From positions 186,001-250,000 of the forward strand of contig NZ_JARWNX010000064.1 of assembly GCF_029868385.1 (NCBI RefSeq): a stretch of 64,000 nucleotides of DNA. The letters are read 5' to 3'. The position numbers were made by a program, and so were the translations under genes. Source of the DNA: Nocardia cyriacigeorgica (GTDB lineage Bacteria; Actinomycetota; Actinomycetes; Mycobacteriales; Mycobacteriaceae). A model generated the notes under the pieces. That model was not told the DNA's origin. It searched no databases and saw nothing but the letters and a program-made list of their open reading frames with translations. Below, in pieces: positions 40,618 through 49,526 of the stretch (position 1 is its first letter; each line of letters opens with the position of its first letter).

Positions 40618-41925
40618 GTGGTCGTCACCGGCCGGTTGGCCGCCGTCGCCGCGGTGGCGGCGCTGTTGGTCACGTTCGTGCTTCCGTCCTGGCTCGGCGT
40701 CGCGCTGGTGAGCGCGCTGCTGGTCAGCGCGGTGCTCGCCGATCTCGGTGCCGCCGGTAGCGCCCGTGCGCTGACTCTCACCAGGGACCCGTTGACGGTC
40801 GTGCGGCTCGGCCGCAGCACCGAGGTGGAGCTGGTGGTGACCAATACCGGTCCGCGCACCGTGCGCGGCGTGCTGTGGGACGACTGGCCCGGCAGCGCGC
40901 ATGCGGCCGGGCGCACCCACCGCATCGCACTCGAGCCCGGTACCCGCTCGCGCTATCGCACCACCCTGACGCCGGCCCGGCGGGGTGATCGGGTGGCAGG
41001 GCCGATCACGATACGTGCGCTCGGACCGCTCGGACTGGCCGGTCGCCAGACCCGGCACACGGTGCCCGCGCGGGTTCGCGCCCTGCCACCGTTTCGCAGC
41101 GAACGGCTGCTCGGTTCGAAAGTGAAACGGCTGCAACATCTCGAGGGCCGCAATGTCGCGAACCTGCGTGGCCAGGGCACCGAATTCGATTCGTTCCGCG
41201 AATACGTCGCGGGCGACGATGTGCGCACCATCGACTGGCGGGCCACCGCCCGAGCCACCGACGTCCTGGTGCGCACCTGGCGCCCGGAACGCAACCGGCA
41301 CATGCTCATGCTGCTCGACACCGGACGGGTCAGCGCCGGACGGGTCGGCACCGACGGCGCCGAGGGCACCCGACTGGACGCGAGTATCGAGGCCGCGCTG
41401 CTGCTGGGCGGGCTGGCCGCCGCGGCCGGTGATTCGGTCGATCTCCTGGCCTTCGACCGTGCGGTGCGCGCCGAGGTGCGCGGTATCGGCGGTAAACGGC
41501 TGCAACTGAAACTGATGCACGCGCTGGCCGGGGTGACCCCGGCTCTCGTCGACACCGATACCGCCGCCCTGGTCCGCGCGGCCATCGACCGTACCCGCCG
41601 CCGCAGCCTGATCGTCTGGTTCACCACCCTCGACGGCGCGGCGGTCGAAGAGAACCTGCTTCCGGTCCTTCCGGTGCTCGCACACCGCCATCGGGTGCTG
41701 ATCGTCTCGGTCACCGACCCGGAGGTCGCGGCAGCGGCCACCCGCCGCGACGCCCCCGGCGATCTCTACGGCGCGGCCGCCGCGGAATCGCTGCTCGCCG
41801 AGCGGGCGCTGGTCCAGGAGTCGCTGCGACGCAAAGGTATCGACGTGGTGGCCGCGCCGCCGGATCGGTTGCCCGAGGCGCTCGCGGACGAATACCTGGA
41901 GCTGAAGCAGTCCGGCGGCATGTAG
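40618..41925 (+). CDS. DUF58 (VWA-like) protein, MoxR partner (Rv3693-like)
   Basis: 435 residues. Two N-terminal membrane helices, a beta-sandwich of about 110 residues (VELVVTNTGPRTVRGVLW), then the DUF58 signature REYVAGDDVRTIDWRATAR and a VWA-like fold (LMLLDTGR in place of the usual DxSxS). It starts 4 bases after moxR and ends 5 bases from the convergent RDD gene. Expected to be activated or assembled by the MoxR ATPase. Confidence 0.92.
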   Translation: MVVTGRLAAVAAVAALLVTFVLPSWLGVALVSALLVSAVLADLGAAGSARALTLTRDPLTVVRLGRSTEVELVVTNTGPRTVRGVLWDDWPGSAHAAGRTHRIALEPGTRSRYRTTLTPARRGDRVAGPITIRALGPLGLAGRQTRHTVPARVRALPPFRSERLLGSKVKRLQHLEGRNVANLRGQGTEFDSFREYVAGDDVRTIDWRATARATDVLVRTWRPERNRHMLMLLDTGRVSAGRVGTDGAEGTRLDASIEAALLLGGLAAAAGDSVDLLAFDRAVRAEVRGIGGKRLQLKLMHALAGVTPALVDTDTAALVRAAIDRTRRRSLIVWFTTLDGAAVEENLLPVLPVLAHRHRVLIVSVTDPEVAAAATRRDAPGDLYGAAAAESLLAERALVQESLRRKGIDVVAAPPDRLPEALADEYLELKQSGGM

Positions 41926-41930
41926 ACCGC

Positions 41931-42734
41931 CTACCGGATCGCCGCGGGCTTCGCCGCCCATCCGATGGCGGGTGGTACGACCACCGGCGCGGTCAGCGCG
42001 CGCCGCTGCCGTTCGGCCATGATGCTGCCGAGGATCTGCGGCGGCGGATAGTCACCGGGACGGGCGATGCCGAGGCGCGTGCAGACCGCGGCGGTGAGGG
42101 CATTGCCGAGTTCGGCCTGCGCGGCCGGGGTGAGCGTGCGGATCCTGGTCAGGTACTGCCGGACCGCGAGCGCGAGATCGTCGGGCAGGGCGGCCGGGTC
42201 CTGCCGGGCGGCCCATTCGGCCAGCCAGGGCGGCGGCACCGCGAGTGCGGGGAACGGCAGCCGCTGCTGTCCGTAGACCACCACGGTGCCCGCGAGTACG
42301 TCACCGACGCGACGCGCATTGGGTGAGCACAGTGAGGTGATCATGGCGATGGCGCCGAAACCGCCGAGCATCCAGAAATCGACGATGGCACCGGCCAGAC
42401 CGCGGGTGAGGGCGTGCCGGAAGTCGGTGGGGCCGCCGTCGGCGCGTACCACCCGCAGCCCGAACATCAGTTTGCCGAGGGTGCGGCCGTGGCCGATGGT
42501 CTCACTGGCGACGGGGTAGCCGACCAGGACGATGATGACGGTGACCAGCACCGCGGTGGCCAGCCAGGCCGCGTCCGGATCGCTGGGCAGCAAGACGGCG
42601 ACGATGCCGAACATCAGCATCCATCCGATGATCACCTGTATCACCACATCGACGAAGAACGCCGCCGCCCTGGTGGGTATGCGCGCGATGGGCAGCTCCA
42701 GGGCCACTGCTTCGCCGGTGGTGAACTCAGCCAT
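41931..42734 (-). CDS. RDD-family membrane protein
   Basis: 267 residues. The RDD domain begins at ARIPTRAAAFFVDVVIQ with the conserved Arg and Asp, and continues with GRTLGKLMFGLRVVRADG, with four membrane helices in the first 165 residues. The soluble C-terminal 100 residues are particular to the MoxR-cluster members. ATG 42734 is chosen; the longer frame has no support. It is on the opposite strand inside the cluster, 43 bases from the divergent SpoIIM-like gene, as in mycobacterial clusters. Confidence 0.9.
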   Translation of the reverse strand: MAEFTTGEAVALELPIARIPTRAAAFFVDVVIQVIIGWMLMFGIVAVLLPSDPDAAWLATAVLVTVIIVLVGYPVASETIGHGRTLGKLMFGLRVVRADGGPTDFRHALTRGLAGAIVDFWMLGGFGAIAMITSLCSPNARRVGDVLAGTVVVYGQQRLPFPALAVPPPWLAEWAARQDPAALPDDLALAVRQYLTRIRTLTPAAQAELGNALTAAVCTRLGIARPGDYPPPQILGSIMAERQRRALTAPVVVPPAIGWAAKPAAIR

Positions 42735-42777
42735 GTCGCCTAGCATTCTTCCCAGAGCGGGAGTGGGAGGCAACCGA

Positions 42778-43776
42778 ATGGACGTGGACGCATACAGCTA
42801 CGCGCATCGCGGGTCATGGAACCGGCTGGACTTCTTGGCCCGTAAGGGCAAACTCACCGGGGCCGAGGCCGACGAACTCGTCGCGCTGTATCGGCGCACC
42901 TCCCAGCAGCTGGCCCGGTTGCAGACCCACAGTCCGGACCCGGAGCTGGTCGCGGGCCTGAGCGCGGTACTGGCGCGGGCGCGGGCGAAGGTGCTCGGCA
43001 CCAGGGCCGATACCTGGTCGGAGATCGGGCGTTTCGTCACCCACCGCTTCCCGGCCGCCGTATATCGCGCCTGGCCGTGGTGGGTGTCGGTGGCGGCGGT
43101 GTTCCTCGCGGTCGCCGCTGGTATCGGCGGCTGGGTGGCCGACTCCGATTCGGCGCGTTCAGTGCTCGGCATTCCCGACGACACCGATGCGATCACCGCA
43201 CCGGGTGGCACGTTCGAGACCTACTACTCCGAGCATGCGAACGAGGCGTTCGCGGCGCAGGTGTGGACCAATAACGCCTGGGTGTCGGCGATCGCCCTGT
43301 TCACCGGCGTGCTGATCCTGCCAGCGATGTATCTGCTGTTCATGAACGCGCTCAACCTCGGCGTCACCGGCGGTCTGATGGCCGAGGCGGCGCGGCTCGA
43401 TTCGTTCTTCGGCTTCATCCTGCCGCACGGCACTCTCGAACTCACCGCGGTCTTCGTCGCGGGTGGCGCGGGGCTGAAACTCGGTTGGACGCTGGTGGAT
43501 CCGGGCCGGTCGAGCCGGTTGGAGGCGGTGGCGCGGCAGGGCAGGGCCACCGCGACGATCGCGCTCGGGTTGGTCGGGGTCTTGCTGGTGGCGGGCCTGC
43601 TCGAGGGTTTCGTGACACCGAGCGGGTTGCCGGCGCCGCTACGGATCGCGATCGGGTTCGCAGCGGAGGCGTTGTTCCTGTTGTACGTGTTCGGTGCGGG
43701 GCGGCGTGCGGCGCTGGAACAGGACCTCGATAAAACCGACCAGCCGGTAGCCGATTCGGTTATCGCATCGCGATAG
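42778..43776 (+). CDS. Stage II sporulation protein M (SpoIIM)-like membrane protein (Rv3694-like)
   Basis: 332 residues. N-terminal helical cytoplasmic region (RKGKLTGAEADELVALYRRTS), one helix at about 105-120, a loop, then the SpoIIM core with EHANEAFAAQVWTNNAWVSA, FTGVLILPAMYLLFMNALNLG, GFILPHGTLELTAVFVAGGAG and three to four further helices. The organism need not sporulate: the family is widespread next to RDD and MoxR/DUF58 genes. GGGAGG at 42764-42769 precedes ATG 42778. Confidence 0.92.
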   Translation: MDVDAYSYAHRGSWNRLDFLARKGKLTGAEADELVALYRRTSQQLARLQTHSPDPELVAGLSAVLARARAKVLGTRADTWSEIGRFVTHRFPAAVYRAWPWWVSVAAVFLAVAAGIGGWVADSDSARSVLGIPDDTDAITAPGGTFETYYSEHANEAFAAQVWTNNAWVSAIALFTGVLILPAMYLLFMNALNLGVTGGLMAEAARLDSFFGFILPHGTLELTAVFVAGGAGLKLGWTLVDPGRSSRLEAVARQGRATATIALGLVGVLLVAGLLEGFVTPSGLPAPLRIAIGFAAEALFLLYVFGAGRRAALEQDLDKTDQPVADSVIASR

Positions 43777-43868
43777 CCATCGGCGAGCACACGGTGAGCG
43801 ATCACGGTTCGGGCAACGGTTGGCAACGCCGGGAATCGGATCGGTGAAGAACTCCCCCATTTGAGTTC

Positions 43869-43906
43869 CGCTGGCCGCAGCGAGTCGTGCTCAGCTGCGG
43901 CCAGCG
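43869..43906 (+). terminator. Terminator of the MoxR cluster
   Basis: A perfect 13-bp stem (43869-43881 with 43894-43906), a 12-base loop and GTTGCCGTT after it, 92 bases beyond the SpoIIM-like stop. Confidence 0.75.
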
Positions 43907-44620
43907 TTGCCGTTGACTCTACACAATCGTTATGCCCGTGCAACCCTCCGCGCCGAGGTCGAGCGTATAAAGCAGCTCACTGGCAAACCCTTGTGAACAC
44001 CTCGTTTTTCACGGTTCCAGCTAACTCACAGCGCCCGATGTGAACCGCGATTTGGTCCTTTCATCTGCAATTGCATTTCGTTTTTCGAGGTCACCGGCAC
44101 TACCCCGGCGGACACCCTCAGGCGATTAGCCACGCCGCCTTGTCCGCTACCGGTCGGTACTCACAACATGCCGATCTACCTGGGGATTCCCTGTGGATAA
44201 TGGGGATAGCTGAACGAACGACGCCGTGAAAGCGACCAGAGGTTTGTTTACTACCGAACAAACACGATCAGCATCGTGTAGCGACCGATCTACGTGTACC
44301 TACGCATAGTTAACCGGCGGGTTATCCGGTCACGAAAACGCCCGCCGAAGCACGTCCGGTCCAGACAGATCAGCAGCATCGGGGTTACCGAAATCAGTGC
44401 TGTGATCTTCGCCTCACTCAGCAATAAAACGGGAGAATCGGGCAGATCCGGCGGCGGTGCGCCGCGGAGAACGGCGCTGCTCGCAGGCTCTCGATGAGCT
44501 TGTCTCGCTTGGTGATCGACACCGGCGGCCACTACCGATCATCCGCGGCAGCGGTGGCAGCACACAGTTCCACTACCTGCCACCGGGTTTCCCGAGTTGG
44601 GCGACCGCGATCAGCGCATA
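43907..44620. other. Gene-free, palindrome-rich, lower-GC region
   Basis: 714 bases with lower G/C than the rest and no frame of coding character. Seen: a perfect DnaA-box sequence TGTGGATAA at 44192-44200; three inverted repeats close together, GTTTGTT/AACAAAC (44242-44263), CACGAT/ATCGTG (44263-44278) and TAACC/GGTTA (44311-44324), with TACGTGTA between. Its role is unknown. Confidence 0.6.
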
Positions 44621-44660
44621 GAAAAAGGCATCGGTGGATTCCCGACCCGCCGATGCCTTT
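44621..44660 (-). terminator. Intrinsic terminator of the KstR-box SDR gene
   Basis: An 11-bp perfect stem (44624-44634 with 44650-44660); read on the - strand it ends in TTTTT, a classical rho-independent terminator, 60 bases beyond the SDR stop. Confidence 0.85.
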
Positions 44661-44720
44661 CCGCTACTACTCGTTCATCCACTCCTCGCGCGGCCGCTGA
44701 TGTCTCGGCCGCACAACCGT

Positions 44721-45488
44721 TTACATCAGTGCGCCGCCGTCGACCCGGATCTCGGTACCCGTCATATAGCGGCCGTCGTCGGAGGCGACCATGGCGACCA
44801 CACCGGCGATGTCCTCGGGGCTGCCGAGCGCGCCACCGTTGAGCCAGCCGGTGAGTCGGGCGAACAGGCTCGGGTCGAAGCCTTCCGGCTGTTCCAGGAT
44901 CGATTTCGTGGTGATTCCACTGGTGATCCCGGCGGGCACGATGTTCACCGCACGCAGACCCTGTTTGGCGTATTCGAGCGCGATGGCGTGGGTGAAGCTG
45001 GCCACACCACCTTTGGACGCCGCGTAGGCCGCGAGATAGGGCGAACCCTGGAATGCGGCGGTGGACGACAGGTTCACCACCACGCCGTGCCCGGAGTCCA
45101 GCAGGGCGGGCAGCGCGGCCTGCGTCATCAGGAAGGTGCCGGTGAGGTTCACCCGGATCACGGTCTCCCACGCATCGAGCGGCATCTCGTGGGTGCGGGC
45201 GGGTCGCAGGATGCCGGCGGCGTTCACCAGGACATCGAGCCCGCCGAGGTATTCCAGCGCGGCATCGGTGCCGGTGCGCACCGATTCGGGGTCGGCGATA
45301 TCCACTCGGATCGTCCGCAGCCGGTCCGCCGCATCGCCGGCTTTGTCCGCGGTCGAGGCGAGGCCGGGCTCGTCGATGTCGACGGCCACCAGCGTGGCGC
45401 CCTCGTCGAGCAGTCGCAATGCGATGCCCTGTCCGATACCCGATCCGGCACCTGTCACCGCCACCCGGCGGCCGTCATATCTGCGCAT
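44721..45488 (-). CDS. SDR-family oxidoreductase, possibly KstR-controlled steroid metabolism
   Basis: 255 residues, classical SDR: TGAGSGIG near residue 12, Asp in VAVDIDE (NAD preference), VNAAGI, Ser in VNLSSTAAFQG, YAASKGG, and a closing GTEIRVDGGALM. The substrate cannot be read from sequence. A near-perfect KstR operator sits 9 bases upstream of the ATG, so a role in sterol or steroid breakdown is inferred. It is a single-gene unit ending in an intrinsic terminator. Confidence 0.88.
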   Translation of the reverse strand: MRRYDGRRVAVTGAGSGIGQGIALRLLDEGATLVAVDIDEPGLASTADKAGDAADRLRTIRVDIADPESVRTGTDAALEYLGGLDVLVNAAGILRPARTHEMPLDAWETVIRVNLTGTFLMTQAALPALLDSGHGVVVNLSSTAAFQGSPYLAAYAASKGGVASFTHAIALEYAKQGLRAVNIVPAGITSGITTKSILEQPEGFDPSLFARLTGWLNGGALGSPEDIAGVVAMVASDDGRYMTGTEIRVDGGALM

Positions 45489-45497
45489 GCCGAGAAT

Positions 45498-45511
45498 TAG
45501 AACAGGTTCTC
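45498..45511. promoter_or_regulatory. KstR-like operator
   Basis: TAGAACAGGTTCTC matches the KstR consensus TnnAACnnGTTnnA at all but the last position, and its core AGAAC-AG-GTTCT is a perfect inverted repeat, as in mycobacterial KstR boxes. It lies 9 bases upstream of the SDR start, where binding would block transcription. Confidence 0.6.
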
Positions 45512-45581
45512 ATTGCGAATCAACCCTGTTCGGGCTGTTCCGTCGGGAAGCCGGCGGCGCCGCACCCGGTTCGGAAACGAG

Positions 45582-45619
45582 AAAAGCCGCAGATCAGATG
45601 GCTCTGATCTGCGGCTTTT
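45582..45619 (-). terminator. Intrinsic terminator of tRNA-Leu (works on both strands)
   Basis: A perfect 16-bp stem (45582-45597 with 45604-45619) with 6-base loop and terminal AAAA/TTTT on each side. It starts 8 bases after the encoded CCA of the tRNA. Confidence 0.9.
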
Positions 45620-45626
45620 CCGCATC

Positions 45627-45712
45627 TGGTGGGCGAAGGGGGACTTGAACCCCCACGTCCCGAAGGACACTGGCACCTGAAGCCAGCGCGTCTGCCATTC
45701 CGCCACTCGCCC
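45627..45712 (-). tRNA. tRNA-Leu, anticodon CAG
   Basis: Read on the - strand from 45712: acceptor GGGCGAG, a D-arm, anticodon arm CTGGC-TTCAGGT-GCCAG giving anticodon CAG (reads CUG), a long variable arm typical of leucine tRNA, T-arm with GGTTCAAGT, acceptor TTCGCCC, discriminator A and an encoded CCA (45627-45629). Confidence 0.97.
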
Positions 45713-45809
45713 GAGCGACTGGGTGACAGTATCACGGGGCGGACCCGGAAACGAAATCGCGGTCGCCGCCCCGGTACCACCCGTGGGAACCCGGCACGGC
45801 TTCCATCAG

Positions 45810-45838
45810 TTACAGGTGTGGACGATCGTGGATATCAT
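45810..45838 (+). promoter_or_regulatory. Candidate fhaA promoter
   Basis: TTACAG at 45810-45815 and TATCAT at 45833-45838, spaced by 17 bases; transcription would start near 45845, giving an 80-base leader. Confidence 0.45.
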
Positions 45839-45924
45839 GCAGTGAACGTGCTCGTTGAACGACACGCCACGTCCGCGTGTCGTCGTTGCGAATGAGGAGA
45901 CATCTCACCGAAGGGAGGCCGGGA

Positions 45925-47385
45925 ATGGGCATCGTTTCGAGATTCGAGCGACGTCTGCAAGGCGCCGTCGGTGACGTGTTCGCCAGGGTCTTCGGTGGGA
46001 GCGTCGTGCCACAGGAGGTGGAGGCGGCCTTGCAGCGCGAGGCCACCGATCACGTCCAGGAACTCGGCGGCGGGCATCTGCTCGCACCCAACAGTTATGT
46101 GATCACGATCAACTCGTCGGACCATCAACAGCTCGACGCCGATCACGACCTCACGACGCGCGCGTTCGCCAAGCATCTACAGGACTTCATCCGCGATCAA
46201 GGGTGGCAGACCTACGGCGAAGTACACGTGGCGTTCGAGGCATCCCCTACGCTGCACACCGGACAGTTCAGGGCGAGCGGCCGGGTCGATCCCGACGTCG
46301 GCCGTGCGGCTCCCGCAGCTCGCAGCCCGGAACCCCCGCCACAACGACCCGCACACCCGCAACCAGGAGCTGGCCCCATGACGCAGAACTCTGGCTACGA
46401 CCCGAGCCGTGAGCCCGCGGAGTCCGATCCACGCAACCGCGGGTACGCACCCCCGCCCGCGGGACGCGGGCCGCAGAACGGCGCGTACCCCGAGGACTAC
46501 GGCTCGGGCGCGCCCTACGGTGGCGGCGCCGAGTACCGCGCGCCGGAGTCGCCGGGCTATGGCGATTACCAGCAGGGCGGCGACTACCAGAACGGCTACG
46601 ACTACCAGCAGGGTGGTCAGCAGGGCTACGGCCAGCAGGCCGGCTACCCCGACCAGGGCTACGGCCAGGCCGATCAGGCCTACGGTCAGCAGGGCTATGC
46701 CGATCAGGGCTATCAGCAGCAGGGCTACGCCGACCAGGGTTACGGCCAGCAAGGTAGCGGCTACCCCGATCAGGGCTACGGCCAGCAGGGTTACGCCGAT
46801 CAGGGCTATGCGCCGCCAGCCGGTGGCCAGCAAAGCCAGGGACAACCCGGCTATGCCGATCAGGGTTATGCCGACCAGGGATACGGCGGCCAGCAGGGCT
46901 ACGGCGCACCGGCCGGTCAGCAGGGCTACGGCCAGCAGGGCTATGCCGATCAGGGTTATGCGGATCAGGGCTACGGCGACCAGGCCGGGTACGGCGAGGA
47001 CCAGAACTACGGTCAGGCGTACTCCCAGCAGCCCGGTTACGCCGCACCGGGCGGCTACGGCGGCGGCGGATACGCACCACCCGCCGCGGCGGGCTCGGGA
47101 TATTCGGCAACTCTCCAGCTCGACGACGGCAGCGGCCGCACGTACCAGCTGCGTGAGGGCAGCAACATCATCGGTCGCGGTCAGGACGCCCACTTCCGCC
47201 TGCCCGACACCGGTGTCTCGCGCAGGCATATCGAGGTGCGCTGGGACGGCCAGACCGCCATGCTGTCGGACCTCGGGTCCACCAACGGCACCCTGGTGAA
47301 CGGCTCCCCCGTGCAGGACTGGCAGCTCGCCGACGGTGATGTGATCCGCGCCGGGCATTCCGAGATCCTGATCCGGATCGTCTGA
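45925..47385 (+). CDS. fhaA: FhaA: FHA-domain protein of the cell-wall kinase block
   Basis: 486 residues. The N-terminal DUF3662 domain (residues 1-115; MGIVSRFERRLQGAVGD) is followed by a disordered linker of about 275 residues, mostly Gly/Tyr/Gln-rich repeats, and a C-terminal FHA domain (393-486) with the phosphothreonine-binding residues in IIGRGQDAHFRL, VSRRHIEV and GSTNGTLVNG. The M. tuberculosis counterpart is phosphorylated by PknB, binds the phosphorylated MviN pseudokinase domain and restrains peptidoglycan synthesis. GGGAGG at 45913-45918 sets the start. It is separated from fhaB by 201 bases that hold a promoter. Confidence 0.96.
   Translation: MGIVSRFERRLQGAVGDVFARVFGGSVVPQEVEAALQREATDHVQELGGGHLLAPNSYVITINSSDHQQLDADHDLTTRAFAKHLQDFIRDQGWQTYGEVHVAFEASPTLHTGQFRASGRVDPDVGRAAPAARSPEPPPQRPAHPQPGAGPMTQNSGYDPSREPAESDPRNRGYAPPPAGRGPQNGAYPEDYGSGAPYGGGAEYRAPESPGYGDYQQGGDYQNGYDYQQGGQQGYGQQAGYPDQGYGQADQAYGQQGYADQGYQQQGYADQGYGQQGSGYPDQGYGQQGYADQGYAPPAGGQQSQGQPGYADQGYADQGYGGQQGYGAPAGQQGYGQQGYADQGYADQGYGDQAGYGEDQNYGQAYSQQPGYAAPGGYGGGGYAPPAAAGSGYSATLQLDDGSGRTYQLREGSNIIGRGQDAHFRLPDTGVSRRHIEVRWDGQTAMLSDLGSTNGTLVNGSPVQDWQLADGDVIRAGHSEILIRIV
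46555..47040 (+). repeat. Degenerate coding repeat in fhaA (GY-[AG]-DQ / GYGQQ units)
   Basis: About 160 residues of imperfect four- to six-residue units such as GYADQ, GYGQQ and GYPDQ, rich in GGCTACGG and CAGCAGGG words. Confidence 0.85.
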
Positions 47386-47466
47386 TCCCGTAAGCTCGCG
47401 ATGCAGGTCACGACATGACTGGCCGGAAATGGACGGTCGTGGCGTGTCCGTATCGGCTGACGGCCC

Positions 47467-47472
47467 TATGAT
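47467..47472 (+). promoter_or_regulatory. Candidate -10 element of the fhaB-to-pknB operon
   Basis: TATGAT, five of six to the consensus TATAAT, 115 bases before the fhaB start. No clear -35 element is seen. Confidence 0.4.
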
Positions 47473-47586
47473 GTGCCAACACACGCGAGGCACCGCATAC
47501 GGAGCCCGCAAGACCAGCACAGCGGTGGGGGTGGGTCGAACCACACCTACGGCACCGACACACGGTCGAACAGGAGGTGGAGCGCC

Positions 47587-48054
47587 GTGCAGGGACTGAT
47601 TCTGCAATTGACCCGTGCGGGCTTCCTGCTGCTGTTGTGGCTGTTCGTCTGGGCAGTGCTGCGAACCTTGCGCAGCGACATCTACGCGGCCTCCGGCATC
47701 CGGGTCCAGCCAAAGGCCGTTCGCGGTCCCGCGGTACTGCCGTCCCTGCGCCGAGGCCAGAAGGGCGCCAAATATCTTGTGGTGACTCAAGGTTCACTAG
47801 CGGGTACCCGCATCACCCTCGGCACCCAACCGGTGCTGATCGGCCGTGCGGATGATTCAACACTGGTACTCACCGACGACTACGCTTCGACCAGACATGC
47901 GCGGCTGTCACAGCGTGGTGACGACTGGTACGTCGAGGATCTCGGCTCGACGAACGGCACTTATCTCGACCGCGCCAAGGTCACCACCGCTGTCCGTGTT
48001 CCGCTCGGCGCTCCCGTCCGGGTCGGCAAAACTGTGATCGAGCTCCGATCGTGA
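47587..48054 (+). CDS. fhaB: FhaB (FipA): membrane-anchored FHA-domain protein
   Basis: 155 residues. One N-terminal membrane helix (GFLLLLWLFVWAVL), a linker with LRRGQKG, and an FHA domain (about 65-155) with LIGRADDSTLVL, ASTRHARLSQ and GSTNGTYLD. M. tuberculosis FhaB/FipA links FtsQ/FtsZ or the kinases to the division site. GTG 47587 is set by AGGAGG at 47571-47576 and by family length. Overlaps pstP by GTGA, beginning a tightly overlapping operon. Confidence 0.95.
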   Translation: MQGLILQLTRAGFLLLLWLFVWAVLRTLRSDIYAASGIRVQPKAVRGPAVLPSLRRGQKGAKYLVVTQGSLAGTRITLGTQPVLIGRADDSTLVLTDDYASTRHARLSQRGDDWYVEDLGSTNGTYLDRAKVTTAVRVPLGAPVRVGKTVIELRS

Positions 48055-49526
48055 CACTTGTTCTCCGCTACGCAGCGCGCAGCGACCGCGGTCTGGTCCG
48101 GGCCAACAACGAAGATTCCGTCTATGCGGGCGCCCGCCTGCTCGCCCTCGCCGATGGTATGGGCGGACACGCGGCGGGCGAGGTGGCATCACAACTGATG
48201 ATCGCCGCCCTCGCCCATCTCGACGACGACGAACCGGGCGACGATCTCCTCGGCAAACTCGACCGCGCCACCCGTGAGGGCAATGCGGCCATCGCCGATC
48301 AGGTCGAGGAGGAACCCGAACTCGACGGTATGGGCACCACGCTCACCGCCATCCTGTTCGCGGGTAAGAAACTCGGCCTCGTCCATATCGGCGATTCCCG
48401 CGCCTACATGCTGCGCGAGGGCGAACTGGCCCAGATCACCAGGGACGACACCTTCGTCCAATCACTGGTCGACGAGGGCAGGATCACCCCCGAGCAGGCG
48501 CATACCCATCCGCAGCGTTCGCTGATCATGCGCGCGCTGACCGGTAACGAGATCGAGCCGACCCTCATCATGCGTGAGGCGCGCGCGGGCGACCGGTATC
48601 TGCTGTGTTCGGACGGCCTCTCGGATGTTGTCAGCGATGAGACCATCGCCAACACCATGCGCGAGGGCAGCACCGACGAATGCGCCGACCGGCTCATCGA
48701 GCTGGCCTTGCGCAGCGGCGGACCCGATAACGTCACCGTCGTCGTCGCCGACGTCATCGATCTCGACTACGGGCAGAGCCATCCGATCGTCGCGGGCGCC
48801 GCGTCCGGCCAGGACGAGGACACCCCGCCGCCGAACACCGCCGCCGGGCGGGCCGCCGCCATGCGCCCGCCGCGGGCCGCACCGCGCCGGGCCGCCTCCG
48901 CGCCGGAACCGCCGCCCGCGGCGAAATCACATAAGCTGCGCTGGATTCTGCTGGCCGTCGCACTCGTAGTCGCGGTCGGAGTCGGTCTGCTGGTCGGCTA
49001 CAAGATGATCCGGTCCAACTATTACGTCGGTGCGGACAACGATCGCGTCGTGGTGATGCGTGGATTGCCGGGCTCGATCCTCGGCTATTCGATCCACGAG
49101 GTCGATCTGGTCGGCTGTGTCGATTCCGGCGGCGAACTCACCCTGGTCGGCGCCGACGCCGAGATGCCAGCGGATTGCCGCGAGCTGAAGGTCGACGATC
49201 TGAAGCAGACCGGGCGCGATCAGGTCGACAAGGGCCTGCCGCCAGGATCGCTGGACAAGGCCGAGGACCAGATGAAGGTGCTGGCCGAGCGGGAGCTGTT
49301 GCCGCCGTGCGACGACAAGAGTTCGGTGCCGCAGCCCGGCGTCGTCGTTCCGCCCGCCGGGCCGACTCCCGGCCCGGCGGCGCCGACCACGACGGCCCCA
49401 CCGGCACCGGTTCCGGCGCCCAACGGTGACGGGGCACCGGCCACCGCCACCCCCGCCGCGCCCACCACCACGGCTCCGCCGACCCAGCCCCAGACCGCGG
49501 GGGAGAACTGCCGGGTGACGGACTGA
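48051..49526 (+). CDS. pstP: PstP: PP2C-type Ser/Thr protein phosphatase
   Basis: 491 residues. PP2C domain (1-238) with all metal-binding Asp motifs: NNEDSVYAG, LADGMGGHAAGE, GDSRAY, CSDGLSDVV and GGPDNVTVVV. Pro/Ala-rich juxtamembrane linker, one helix near residue 300 (LLAVALVVAVGVGLLVG), an exposed domain of about 110 residues and a Pro/Thr-rich tail. Dephosphorylates PknA, PknB and their targets. Overlaps fhaB at its start and rodA by one base. Confidence 0.96.
   Translation: MTLVLRYAARSDRGLVRANNEDSVYAGARLLALADGMGGHAAGEVASQLMIAALAHLDDDEPGDDLLGKLDRATREGNAAIADQVEEEPELDGMGTTLTAILFAGKKLGLVHIGDSRAYMLREGELAQITRDDTFVQSLVDEGRITPEQAHTHPQRSLIMRALTGNEIEPTLIMREARAGDRYLLCSDGLSDVVSDETIANTMREGSTDECADRLIELALRSGGPDNVTVVVADVIDLDYGQSHPIVAGAASGQDEDTPPPNTAAGRAAAMRPPRAAPRRAASAPEPPPAAKSHKLRWILLAVALVVAVGVGLLVGYKMIRSNYYVGADNDRVVVMRGLPGSILGYSIHEVDLVGCVDSGGELTLVGADAEMPADCRELKVDDLKQTGRDQVDKGLPPGSLDKAEDQMKVLAERELLPPCDDKSSVPQPGVVVPPAGPTPGPAAPTTTAPPAPVPAPNGDGAPATATPAAPTTTAPPTQPQTAGENCRVTD

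Noticed and set aside
44290..44532. Small open frames in the palindrome-rich gap
   Set aside because: Composition does not fit coding DNA, and they run across the inverted repeats on both strands.
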